From assembly GCF_901933205.1 (NCBI RefSeq), contig NC_044572.1, positions 21,228,501-21,292,500 on the forward strand: a DNA stretch of 64,000 nt, read 5' to 3'. How positions within the stretch are numbered: position 1 is the stretch's first letter; each line of letters begins with the position of its first letter. The DNA is from Camarhynchus parvulus (lineage: Eukaryota; Chordata; Aves; Passeriformes; Thraupidae). Under the pieces are notes generated by a model that saw nothing but the letters and a program-made list of their open reading frames with translations, was not told the DNA's origin and did no database searches. This document shows, one piece after another, positions 1-12,300 of the stretch. The translations under genes and the position numbers were made by a program.

Positions 1-294
1 ACTCCTTTTAGTACATCAGTTCTGAGGAATTGCTTCTGTTCTCATTGAATTTTCAGATGGATAATTTTCAAATTCAGGGCTGCATTCTGTATCAAGTTCA
101 TATTTGAAAGAGTGGAAATGATCGTTAGGGTTCCTGAATTAAAATACATACTAGTTAATGGAAAATAGTTACAAAATATCTGCTTGAGTAATTCAATAAT
201 TTTTAAATTTGTTACAGATAATCACATTTTTCGAAATAAATTTCATGTCCCTTTTAATTTCTTATGTCTTACATAATTTCTTTCTGTTGTGTAG
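1..294 (+). other. MINDY3 intron (3' part)
   Basis: AT-rich sequence ending in the pyrimidine-rich acceptor of the exon at 295. I see nothing else in it. Confidence 0.85.
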
Positions 295-374
295 CCAAAG
301 TTTGATTAATCTGCTGTTGACTGGACATGCTGTTTCTAACGTGTGGGATGGAGACAGAGAATGTTCAGGAATGA
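295..374 (+). CDS. MINDY3: MINDY3 internal exon (SQSLINLL...ECSGM)
   Basis: First MINDY3 exon in the window, 80 nt, after a TTGTGTAG acceptor and before a GTAAGT donor. It completes a split Ser codon, encodes QSLINLLLTGHAVSNVW and then DGDRECSGM, and leaves one base of a split Lys codon. It corresponds to about human residues 217-244, within the catalytic fold. The open frame runs back into the intron to an in-frame ATG at 209, but nothing before 295 resembles MINDY3. Confidence 0.93.
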
Positions 375-3300
375 GTAAGTTGGTTCTAGTTTATGCTTGT
401 TATTTTTTACATACTCTGAAATGCTGACCTATAGATTTGGAATATATTCCATTTCTGTTTTGATAGTCTCCTTGTTTACTGCCCTTTGAATTAAGTAGCT
501 TTCAAATGGAAGTAAAACATATTTGCACAAAATTGCTGATGTGAATACAGTGGATGTCAGTGAATACAGGATTGCCAGCTACAAGTTGAGTGTAGATGTT
601 ACGTGGATGATGGAAGGGAGTGCAGTCTCTGCAATTTGGAAAGTTTGAAGACAAGGTCACTGTTCAAAACAGCCACATCAAACTGGAGGAATGGACTGAC
701 AGTAATGTCCTGAGGTGCACCCAAGTCCTACATCCAGGGTGGAATAAACCCGTGGAACAGCACAGGGCAGCACTGGCTGGCTGGGAAGCAGCCTAGCAGG
801 GAAGGACCTGAGGCCCCTGTGGGCAGTGAGCTGCACTCACTCACTGGTGTGTCCTTCTGGCCAAGGAGGACTGTGCAGGAGGCTGGCCAGCAGCTGAAGA
901 GAAATGGTTCTTTCCCTCTCTCTGGCACTTCTGGGACCACCTCTGGGGTGGGGTGTCCAGCTTTGGGCTCCCCAGTGCAGGAAAGACATTGACATAGTGG
1001 AGTGATTCAATGAAGGCTCATGATTAGAGGGTTTTTGTGGTTTTTGGGCTTTATTTTACAAATAGAGATTATATGAAAACAGGAACAGTTTGAATTGTTC
1101 ACATCTTCTCTTTAACTGCTGCAAAGTCCATCTCAGGTTCATCAGCATGTTTCTTACAATAATTTTCCATCATCCAAGTCAGCGCAGAAAATACTTACTT
1201 GAAATGAGGTTCAGGACAGATCCATGCAAGACCTGAATCCAAATGCTCTGGTTTGATGATGAACAAGTAATATAATCTCCCTTGAGACATTTTAGACTTG
1301 TACTTGGTTATGATTTCATGCAGCCTATACTTTCAGACTTAGAGAATGTCATTTGGATATTCTATCTAACTTTCCTCTATTTGACATTGTTGTCATTTAT
1401 CCCCCCTATTTCTAATAGAAATTTGTTTCAATTAGCCTTCTGTGTTTTATCTGTATGTTTTCTTCAGTACTCTTAATTTTCCCTTTTTGATTATGATCTA
1501 TCTTTCTGAATTTTTAGGTTATGATCAATCAATCTGAGTTTTCTATGAGCTTTCCTTTACATTAGGCTAAGTTGCTCTTCTGCAATTCAGTATATTGGTT
1601 TCAAAAACTGTGAGTTCATTCCCTCATTTGCATTTCAGATTATCTTTCTGGTAGGCTTTTTCTTAGTTATCCAGATTGGAATTTTTTTCTTTTCTGAGAA
1701 TGCTGAACTTGCTTTGGACACAGTAATAGTCAGCATATAGGTTCTCAGTCAGTTCTGCCCTAAAAGCCTAGAATGAGAGCTCCCATAGAGTCTGTCTTTT
1801 TGTGGAGAGCGGAGGAACAGAAAATGATCTTTAATACTTCTTAAGGATCTGGTATTATGTGTCCTGTTAGTTTTTCTGACCAGTCAAGAAACTGGACTTT
1901 ATATTGGGAGCCCTCAATTTTCTTGAAGCTGTTGGATAATTACAGCCAGAACCTGCATATACGCAGTCTGAAGTCTATAATCATATTTGTTACCAAGTGA
2001 TTTGTTATAATCTATCAAAAAGAAAGATAAAGAGCAGTTGGTACTGCTCACAACTTCTTAGGCTAGGCTGAATTTTGGATACATTGTCACATTTCCTTTA
2101 CATAGAAATCCTTTTTATCACCTTTTCTTGTTTGAGCATTTCTCTTGGATTTTGTTTCTCTTTTGTGTGTAAAATCTTCAGCTTCTTTCATGTCAATGCT
2201 TATGAGCTTTTCATGTAGAAGGGTTGAAGGCATCAAAATAACAACGACTGAATACTGTTTTATATAGAAGTTATCTGAAGTCACTTTACCTCTTTTTCAA
2301 CTATTTAGATAAGCAGTTTTTAATTAATAAATAATTAAAATAATTTATAAGCCATTGTAAAGGTACTGCCATTACTTTTAGCAGTGATGGAAGAACAGAC
2401 TGAGTTGCAAACTTGAGGAATTTACCATGTCTTTGCAGACTGTGCTCAGAGCACTGGCTCTCACAGTATTGCATATTTTCCAAACAGAGTAGGAGTCACT
2501 AACTGGGGTTGTTCTTGGCCACTGGTGGTAAAAATGCCAGTGAAATGATATCTCTTCTTTGACTATCTGCATGTTCTCCTTTAAACCTTTCTTCTTATTC
2601 TGATCTCTTCTCTTGCCACAGCTATCCCCGATGGGAAGATATGGGGAGGTAATTGGTATTTTTTACTGCTCTTTTAGGGCTGTTGTTTCTCCATGCACTG
2701 TAGCAGTTCCCTATGAATGCAGCCAGGGCTGGAGCTGCTTTTCCCGGGCGATGCCCGGGATTTGTGGGGTTGGTGTGGCCGCTGGGTGGCGCCGTGCTGA
2801 TGCGGATGGAAACAAATGGGTTCAGAAATTGGGAGTCCTTTGCAAAAGTGCTTTTCCAAGCAAGAGAAACTAACTTTGTGACAAGAGGCATAAATATTCA
2901 TTTTCTTAGTTGATCTTTGGTGTTATCAGATGTCTTCCAGTCAACTTCTCTCTTTGTGGGGTAAGGATATTCACAGAATAAACTTTGATTTAGTGCAGCT
3001 AGTCTCCTTTTGTTTCTTTGTGAATCATCTGAGAGTAGTTTTTGCTTTTGTGTCTCTCCTCTCTGTTGGCTCATTCTGAAGGTGGCATAGGTAGATCAGT
3101 GACTACAAGCTGAAGTTAACCTAGGAGCTTCCTACACAGATACACAGTCTGTGTAGCTTGACTACTAACTATTCAGAATATTCACACTGGGTGGCTACTG
3201 TTGTAGCCAGAATCACAGCACTCTACAGTTATCAGTGAGAGTTCTCATCTAGTTATCTTTCAGGGGAGCAAAATACCTAAGCATAGAATTATTTTGGATA

Positions 3301-6300
3301 ATTTTCTGAATAGTAAATATTATTTACACGTGACTTAGTTGTTCTGTGCCCAGGTATTGGCTCCTACATCTGAATCCCTTGTTTAGCAGACTGGACTTCT
3401 CATTGATTTTTGTTACTGGTTTTTAAGAAATATATGTGATGCATAAAATTACTTCCCTAATGCACTGTTGCTTACTTCTGCCACTGGTTTCCTTCATTGC
3501 ACGTATAAATGTGCTATTTCTGTTTGTTAGCTGTTCCCTGGTTTGCAGAATTCTTCACTAGTTTTTTTTTAATTGGGCTATAGCTGTCTTTCACCCAGCT
3601 CAAAGAAAGGATGAATTGTCTCAGCATATGGCAATTTATAGCCACTCAGCTATTTGCCAGGGAGATAATGGGGTTTTGCAAAGGATAATCTATGCACCCT
3701 GAACATTTTAATTCCAAGCAAGTTTGAAGGTAATCTGTAAAAGCACAACTTTCAGATCAAAGAATTCTACACTGCAAAGATCATTTTAATATGTATAGCT
3801 CACACTCTAAGGAAGGAGTTGTACTTCCAGACACAAAGGCAGTGAATAAGCTCATGTTTGTAAGATTTTTGGGTTTTGATTTTCAGAATTGGATGTATGG
3901 GGACTTTTGCTTAACAGTAGATGGAAAAATTAAACCACTACTATAATAACTGTTCTGCACTGTTGCAAAATTAAGTGAGGTAAACTTGAAGTTGGTGAAG
4001 GGGAGTATAGCATGCCTGGTGCTGCAGAATTCACTTCAGCAAATCTAGGAATCATTTAAATTCAGAATGGTTTCTTTCACTTGCTATGGTCCTCATGCTT
4101 TAGCCCATTGGTAAAGATGTCAGTTTTATGCTGTTGTACATAGAAGACTGGTGTTAAAAATTATGGTTGAGGCTTAGTGTTTTAGAGGGAACTTTCAAAT
4201 ATGGAAGTCAGTGTTCAACAAAACAAAGGAAATCCAGATATTCTTAAAATTGATCATAGTATATGCTTCCAGTATGTGCTGCTGTTGTTAGACAGTGTTT
4301 GGGGATCCAGCAGAGCTGCTCTAAGCAGACAGTACTTGGAGCTCCTTAGATGATGTATATGAAAGCCCAGAGCTTCTTCCAAATCTGCATAATTAGGTTT
4401 GAAGCTTGAATTTTGAAGTACTTTATTTATATTAGAGGACCTCAAGTAAGGCTCTGTAAGTGCTCTTCCAATCAGTAGTACATAAATATTTCAGCTATTC
4501 CTGGCAGCTGTGTGTGTTTGAGAGCTTTAAATGGAAGTCAGTATTGAAAATCAAATTAGTTTTTCTACTTAAAAAATTATTTTTTCAAAAATTGTGTTTT
4601 ATTATTCAAAATGTGAAATGTGTAAGATAAATATGACCAAGGAACTTTAAGAAAAAAGAGGGAGAGAGGAAAAAGCATTCATTTATGCATGTATATGGGA
4701 TTTTCTTTTCTTGAAGATAGCTATTCTTCTTAGATTTTTCTAAGAATAATTGTGATGTAAATTGTAAATATTCCCCTCCTACAAAGTTCAACAGGTTTTT
4801 TAAAGAGACTATCAACAGGAAGCTCTTAAAACCTTGAGTCTGGATCTTATTTTATAGAGAGATCTTATTTATAGAGATCTTGTTTTGTAGAGAAAGAAAT
4901 TACCATTTTTGACTATATTTTGATGATTTGCTATTGTTTCTAAATTGTTATTATTTGACCAAATTTGAAAGTAAGAAAAAAATGGCTTAGAACAGAATTT
5001 GCAGATTTTTCTTGAATAAATTTTGTGTTTTCTTTTGAACAGAACTTCTTGGCATACATAAACAGGCAACAGTAGGCTTTTTGACATTGATGGAATCGCT
5101 GAGATATTGTAAGGTAAGCTGTGTTCTACATAACTTAAAATTTTTCTTTCATTAAGGTGTTGTGGGCTTTTTTAACAGTATTACTGAAAGCTTTACTGTG
5201 TATTATTGGAGATCTTAAAGAACTTTCAAATAATGTTGAAATTTATATATTGAGACATATATTAAGACAAATATATTATAAAATGCTTTCTTTATAGTCT
5301 GTATTAAATTCCTTTAGCTTATCTCAGAGTTCAAGAGAATAATGTAGTTGGCAGAATGTTGGTGTATTGACTGAAACTGGCTGCCCTTTAATTTATTAAA
5401 TAAATATTGATTCTAAATTGATTAATCCAAAGCCAGTTAATAAATCAAGTGGACTTCTACCTTTCATTAGCATCGGATTATAGTATTGTTAAGCATAGTA
5501 CTTGTCTGCAACCTAAACACATAATTTTATTAAATATTTTATATCATTGGAGTCCTAACCATTCTGAAAACTAACTAAATTTTCATTAATTTGGTCACTA
5601 ACTAGATGACATGTCTGGGTTTGCTTTGTATTTCTGATTTTGCTGTACCTTTTTAGGTTGGCTCCTATTTGAAATCTCCAAAATTTCCCATTTGGGTACT
5701 TGGCAGTGAAACACACCTCACAGTCTTCTTTGCCAAGGTATGTTAGATGTGGTTTTGGTAACCTCAGACAGATAAACACCACATTAATTCAAAGTACAGA
5801 TCTTGCTACATGGTGACTTTTATGTGGCTTTAATGTAAAAACATAGTCACTAAAGCTGTTAAATAAGCCTTTCCTTGAAGGCAGAGTTGTTCCCATACTT
5901 AAGCAATATTTCATAACTTGCAGTGTGAAGTCTTCTGGTTTTAGCTTAATTTATTGGGCTGGGGGTAGTTTATGCTTTGGAACACCATGCTTGGGATAAG
6001 TACTGTCTCAGATTTCTATAGCGTAAGAGAGATTTATATAGTAGTTTCATCTCCCTGACAGTATTTCACAATTTTTAATCTGTAGTTGGTTGTTCTAGAT
6101 TTAAAATAGATATCAGGACTGTTACAATAATTCTTTATATATATTCTGTCAGATATCTACTGTAACCTGTAAAACATAAAATGCTTTTGGGAGGACTCTC
6201 AGTTTAAAATCTTAGACCAGATTTTCCAAGGAGACAGTTTCTGTTTCTTTAGTTGAAGACTGTAAGTTGCTTACCTTAAATTTTATTTTTATAGAACATT

Positions 6301-9300
6301 TGTTTCTGATTAAAAATTTTATTGAAACTTTGAATGGTACCTACTAGTATGTTTATTGGTACTTATTAGAAGTTAACTTCCCTATACCTTATATCTTAAA
6401 AAGTTAATTAAAACTTTAACTATAAATCTTGAAAATAAATACTGGAACATACAACAAAGATAAAACTGTAAATTCTCAAACAGTTGAATTTCCTTAAGTA
6501 AAACTTTTGCCTAATCTTTAGAAAGACAGCACAAATACCTAGATTTTTCTTGCTAAGAAACAAACCTCCACAATATATTGAAAGTTTGTGTAGTAGTATT
6601 TTTTAATCTTTAAAGTTAAAATTTTAAAAATCCTTGAAAATAATTAGCCAGTTTTACACATTGAAATTTTTTTTGCAAATTTTTAATCCCTGATGTCAGA
6701 TAAATATTCTTTCTTCCTTACTCCGTGGAATAGAAAAGTCCTTCTTCACCTTTGGATATTTGTTTTCTGCTTTACTGTCTCCCCAGTCTTTCCTAGTAAA
6801 GCTTTTTTTTTCAATTTTATCCCCAGTTTTTCTGAATCTCATCAAAGTCAGCACCATGTAGACAGCAGTGTGATGCAAATAGGTATAAATGCTCTGTTAA
6901 TGCCAGTCCAGTGTTCCTCTCACAATTATCACAGCTAATGCTCATGTCTACAGAGGCCATTTCCTGACAGAAATCCACTTCTAATGCTCTTTCTTTTAGG
7001 ATGCTGAAGGCTGTTTCCTGGGTTTAGAGTAACTGGGTATCAATATCTGATGTCTCCAATTGGTTCTCCTTTCTTCACTGAACTCCACTTAGGCTGTGTA
7101 GAACTTCAGCTTGTGATTATTAAAAAGCAGAATAAAGAATTGACATGGTCTTGGCAAAGAATTTCTTAAAGTAGCGTGTGTAGTTGTGTAGATGGTGTTT
7201 GATACTAAGGATGTAGCTTCTAGTTTGATGGTGAGTTTGATTACATAAGAAAGAAATGTTCAGAACAGAAAGAGAAAAATGAACTGTGGAGCCAAAATCA
7301 GTGCAGATTAAATTTTTAAAAAACACAAGTTTTAATTCTTTCAAGCTGCATATATTTTACAGGAGCATAAAGCCTTATTTTTAAATAGAATAATGTTAGG
7401 CTATTATTAATTATTCTGTTAAGCACAAAAGTAGTCAGTTTTGTCATTAGCTGAATAATTTGGTCTAGAAATCTAGAAACAGCAATCTTCCTAGGCTACT
7501 GTTGCTATAGACAACTAGCATGGGAAAATTAGGGAAGAGAACAGAATCTTAATTTCCTTGGTTTAACAAGCAAAAGGTTTTACTCAAATTCTGCATACTG
7601 CTGTACTTAAAGAAAGAAAGCTGGCTGCTGTTCTGTAGTATTTAGATGTTTGACTCAGATTTTATACATTAGATGAATGATAAACATTTTTCTCCTATCA
7701 GTGGAATGAACGATAAACCACAACACTCTTCCATCTCAGAACATTTTGATTTACACATTGTAGACTTCTATTGTTGTCTGCCACAATACGTTTGCACTAC
7801 TCTGAATGTGGACCATTCTTTTAGCTGTGACTGTAGAAATGTTTCATTTTGTAAAATAAATGATTCTGTTCATAGCTGCCATTCTAAAACTCTGTATTTT
7901 CAATGGATTTTAATGTGCAAAATGCAGCGCAGTATTTTTGGCTGAAGGTCACACATATAGCTTAAAGTGAAAATTCATTAACCAAAGTGTGGAATTGGGC
8001 TTAAGCTCTTTTGTAACTGCTGCTGCATGAAATAACTGTAAACAGAGACAGCTGTCAATTCCTAGTTTTAAGACAAGTCTACAGTGGGTCAGCAGTTTGT
8101 CCTGTTACTAAAATAGTAAGTTTTCTTCTACCTGCATGGTCTTCATCTCCACATCTTGACTGTCATAGCATTTCTGTGCATACCCAGTGAGTTATTAACA
8201 TTGTTTTAGTACAGAGACTTGGAGATAGAAAGAAATAACAAATAATTTCTTTATTGTTTTGATTGAAGCACATTTTATTAAAGACAATATCAGTAGTTTC
8301 ATTGTCTGGGACTTAACCAACCTGTCATCAGCCAAATAATTATTTGTACTTAGATCTTTTGGAAAGAAAATAGAATCTGGAAATATGTGAAATGAGACCT
8401 CACATCTTCATTTCTAGAGTCTTGAGCAAAAATACTACAGCTTGTTCTGCAGATGGGTAAATGTTGAAGTCAGGAAGCACATGCAAACATCTATATTATC
8501 TAAATAGTTCTTCAAAACTCTGATAGTTATGTGTGTCATAGTAGAGTTGGAAAAACTTTGTGAATCATTGCAGCGGGGGTCCCTAGCAAAGAACCATAAG
8601 TAGTACCATCATATTATTTTTCTTCACAACTGTTGTGTGTATAAAGTCAGAGAGCTGCTTAATGCTCGGCAGTCCAAATTTAACATTTTCTGAAAAAATA
8701 AGTGTGGCTCTTACTCCTAGTGGTCATGGACTGTGCATTTGCAGCAAGGTAGATTATCTATAGGTTACTAAATCTAAGCAGCCATAATTTCTGCCTCTCC
8801 CTGCCCACTCTTCCTTTCAGTGAATAGAAAAACTTTCAAATGGCTTCAGTCCAACAAAAGCAAACAAGGAATATGTCATCTGACACAATGAACTTCCCTG
8901 CATGCTCTGTCAGACAGTGTGAAGGCAAATATGTGATATTGTAAATGTTCTCCAAAAATCAGCTTTATTACTACAGTCTTTTTGCATTGTTTTTTCTCTT
9001 TCATTGTCAGGATAAGAGAGAGTAGGAAGTGGGGCAGCTCTAAATAAGGCTGTGATGTTCTGGATGAAATGCTGTACAGGCATTTTGTAATTATTTTTAT
9101 GATACTCATAGGAAGTTATGACAAGCTGAGACAACTCAGAACTTCTAGGAATGCCAAAATGTGGTCAGACACTGTATAAAAGAGTACCAACAAGTTGAAA
9201 TGTTATGCAGAATATAACAAGAAAATGTTCCAGTGCAAACAAACAATAGGAAGAACAGCAGGAGGTTAATAGGTGCTTTCTAAATTGTGTTGTGACATGC

Positions 9301-12300
9301 AAATCCACGTTGTACTGAAGTTTGAATTCAGACTCATTGAAAGTGAAAAGACAGCATGGAATAAATGTATGTCTGCTGACTTTAGGTGATTGAAATTGTG
9401 GGGACACTTCAGCTGTGTAGGTTTTTAAGAAATTTCCTTTGTTTCTATGTCTTTGAGCACAGAGACCACAACAGAATTGGCTATCCATTTTCAGTTACAG
9501 CATTGTGGCATTTCTAGACTTGAGGAGTCAGATAAGCAGAAAAAACGCCTGTCTGAGAAATCAGAATAAGTTACAAATTACTGTTTTTGAAGGAAAATGT
9601 CCTGTCCTGGACTCCTGGAACCACATTGGTTTCAGATTACATTTTTTTATTTCTCTGACTTTGATCACTGTAACCTGTTCTACACATTCTCAGGGCCTTT
9701 CTTCTGCATCCTTGATAGCATTGTCTCTCAAAAGAAAGAACATTGACTTCTCTTCCTAAACAATCTCTTTCATCAGAGTTCAGCTGAGGGGCACCTCACC
9801 AAACACTGACACTGCTATAGGAGAGCCTAAATGTGGGTCAGTGGTGTTTACCAGAGCAGGGCCGAGGGGGAGTGTGAGTTGGTGCAGCATTAGGCTCAGA
9901 ACACCAACAGAGATTGTCAGTGGTGTGAAAGGAATCAAAATGCATGTGTAAAAAATCAGTCATTATTACTATGTGTTAACAAACAGCTCTAGTTTCTACA
10001 AAAATAACCCATGTGTATCCTTTAACTTAAGAACTCTTCTGCTTAGGGAAGGGAGTGAAAAATGTCTATGCACCCATGACCAGTAAATGCAGGTAACCAA
10101 ATTTTAAAAAATATGTTTTCATCAAAGAAGAAATTAAGATCATATTTTGGAGATTCCACTTCAGAAAATGGTTACGGAGCACATGGCTATAGAGTCTGTA
10201 GTTTTAGGAGTAAGAGGAATTGATTCTGTTGGAGCAGTCTGGACACCTAAATGGAAAAGAGATAGATGTGTGAGACAACAGCAGAAATAATTTCTAGACT
10301 AAAGCAGGGTTCCCATTTTCCCTGTGCAGCTTAAGAGCAGGGAGGCAAATGCGGTTCTGTTTTTGACAATAGTCCTCACCTGACTAAATCAGCATTGACT
10401 CTTCAAATATTCCTGTTGTTAATTTAAGAGCTCCTTTCTGCAGGAGGAGAGCCATTTTTAAAATTAATGTTGGTGGAGGGTGTTTCCTGTGGGAACTGTG
10501 GGCTCCCAAAAAGAATTGAAGTTACTCTACTGGTTGGTTTAAGATTTGTAGTGTAAATGCTATTGCTAAATGAATTTAAGTTTTTCTGAATAACACAACA
10601 TTTCATAAGTTCATAAGTAATCCTAAATGAGTTTTATATTAGAAAGGCCAGCCTGAGGGTTCCCTCTCTATTTACTATTTTCTTGAGCAGAAATTGTTCT
10701 GTACATTTGATTATCTGTGCTTTTATGTACCTTCTCTAGTTCACCCAAGTGTTTAATTTTTGACCTTATATGTTAAGTTTATTGGGAAGTATATCCTAAC
10801 AGTTCACTCACTTGTAGGTTTAAATTTTTTCCATCTTGAACCACCTTTTTTCTGATACATATTTCACATCATAGTATGGTTTGGGCTGGAAGGGACCTTA
10901 AAGATTCATGCCATGGCTAGGGACACCTACTAGACGAGGTTGCTCAGAGCCCCATCTAGCCTAGAGCCCCATCTAGCCTACTCTTGAGCACCTCCAGGGA
11001 TGGTGCATCCACAGCTTGTCTGGGCAACCTGTTCTGGTGCCTCACCACCCTCACAGTAAAGAATTTCTTTCTAATATCTAATCAAACGTACTGTCTTTCA
11101 GTTTGAATCCATCTCTCCTTGTCCTGTCACTGCATGCTCTTGTTAAAAATCCCTCTCCACCTTTCTTATAGGCTCCCTTCAGGTTCTGGAAGGCCCCAGT
11201 TAGGTTACAGCTAATAGTATATTCCTTATCAGAGGTTATCTTTGTGGAATCATTCCAGAAATTGAATTTTGAATGAGAAATTTGGAGTTATTTCCACACA
11301 GAATTTTAAGAGCCCTAAAAGTTAAACCACTGTCTTCCAAAATATGGAATTTAATACACTTATGGTAATACAATGAAGAGAGGGCAAATAAAATGAATAA
11401 CTTCTCCACATGCCCCATGTACCTTTAGATGAGGTAAGAGGTAGAAATCGTAAACCTTGATAGTGCCAGGCTCACACCATCCATTCTTTGCTTTACAAAG
11501 CACCTTCCCTTTTACTTTATCTTTTAATTGTAGCCTAGTAACTGCATATTTTTTATACCAGATAATGATACTGGGAATACTAAAAATTGGGAATGTAGTA
11601 TTCACCATGTGACAGAGTAGTCGCTCAGCTTATGAACTGATTATCTGCCTGTCATGTGTCCTGTTTGAGGAAATGGATCTCTATGAATGACTGTTAATCC
11701 TTGCTCCCTTGTTGTAAATACATGCTCTGGATGGAATCCGAGGAATCATTCTTCCCCTTACAGTTTTTCTTCCTGAGAAAATGTCCTGAAGTGATTAATG
11801 TATTACAGAACTTAGGAAACAGAGTTTTAAATATAGTTAGTGAAAGCCTATTAAAGATATTTTTAAGTGAAATGTTCTTGGGCAAAACAACATGGAAATT
11901 ATTTTGTGGCCATTTGTCTCTTTGCATGTTCTTTCTCCAAAATGTCTGAAGACCAGATGTTCTTTCTGAGCAGGGCACCATGTATCCTTGGAAGTGGAGG
12001 CTTACATATTCTTTTATTCTCTGTTCAGCCTGCCTTATTCCCATGTTCCCAGACCCTACTGGGATAGATGCAGGAACTAGAAACAGTAAATGATACTCCC
12101 AGCATGCCAACATATGCTTCAGTAATAAGAATAGGCTTTAAAATAGTAACTGTTGTAGTCCTGTTCTGAAACTTTGTGCCAAGTTCTGCTTTTTTGCAAA
12201 ACTCACACACTGTCTAATAAACTGTGACATGACAGGCTGAACTTGTGTAGAGAATTTCTATCAGGAGACTTCGTGTCATTTTATAAATGGCAGGAACCTG

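Larger units (their letters stand above)
375..5042 (+). other. MINDY3 intron, 4.7 kb
   Basis: It holds a CR1 LINE fragment (about 600-1031), a GC-rich CpG-bearing patch (about 2693-2860) and a three-copy minisatellite (4843-4893). The rest is unremarkable AT-rich sequence. Confidence 0.85.

Noticed and set aside
728..940. Minus-strand ORF of 70 codons
   Set aside because: Lies antisense in a CR1 fragment.
2742..2760. 8-bp GC palindrome with 3-nt spacer
   Set aside because: Expected by chance, more so in a GC-rich patch; noted only within that patch.
3132..3156. 9-bp stem (CTACACAGA / TCTGTGTAG) with 7-nt loop
   Set aside because: Several such pairs are expected by chance in this length of sequence.
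11694..12113. 139-codon minus-strand ORF in MINDY3 intron
   Set aside because: No recognisable motif or family; no supporting splice or promoter context.
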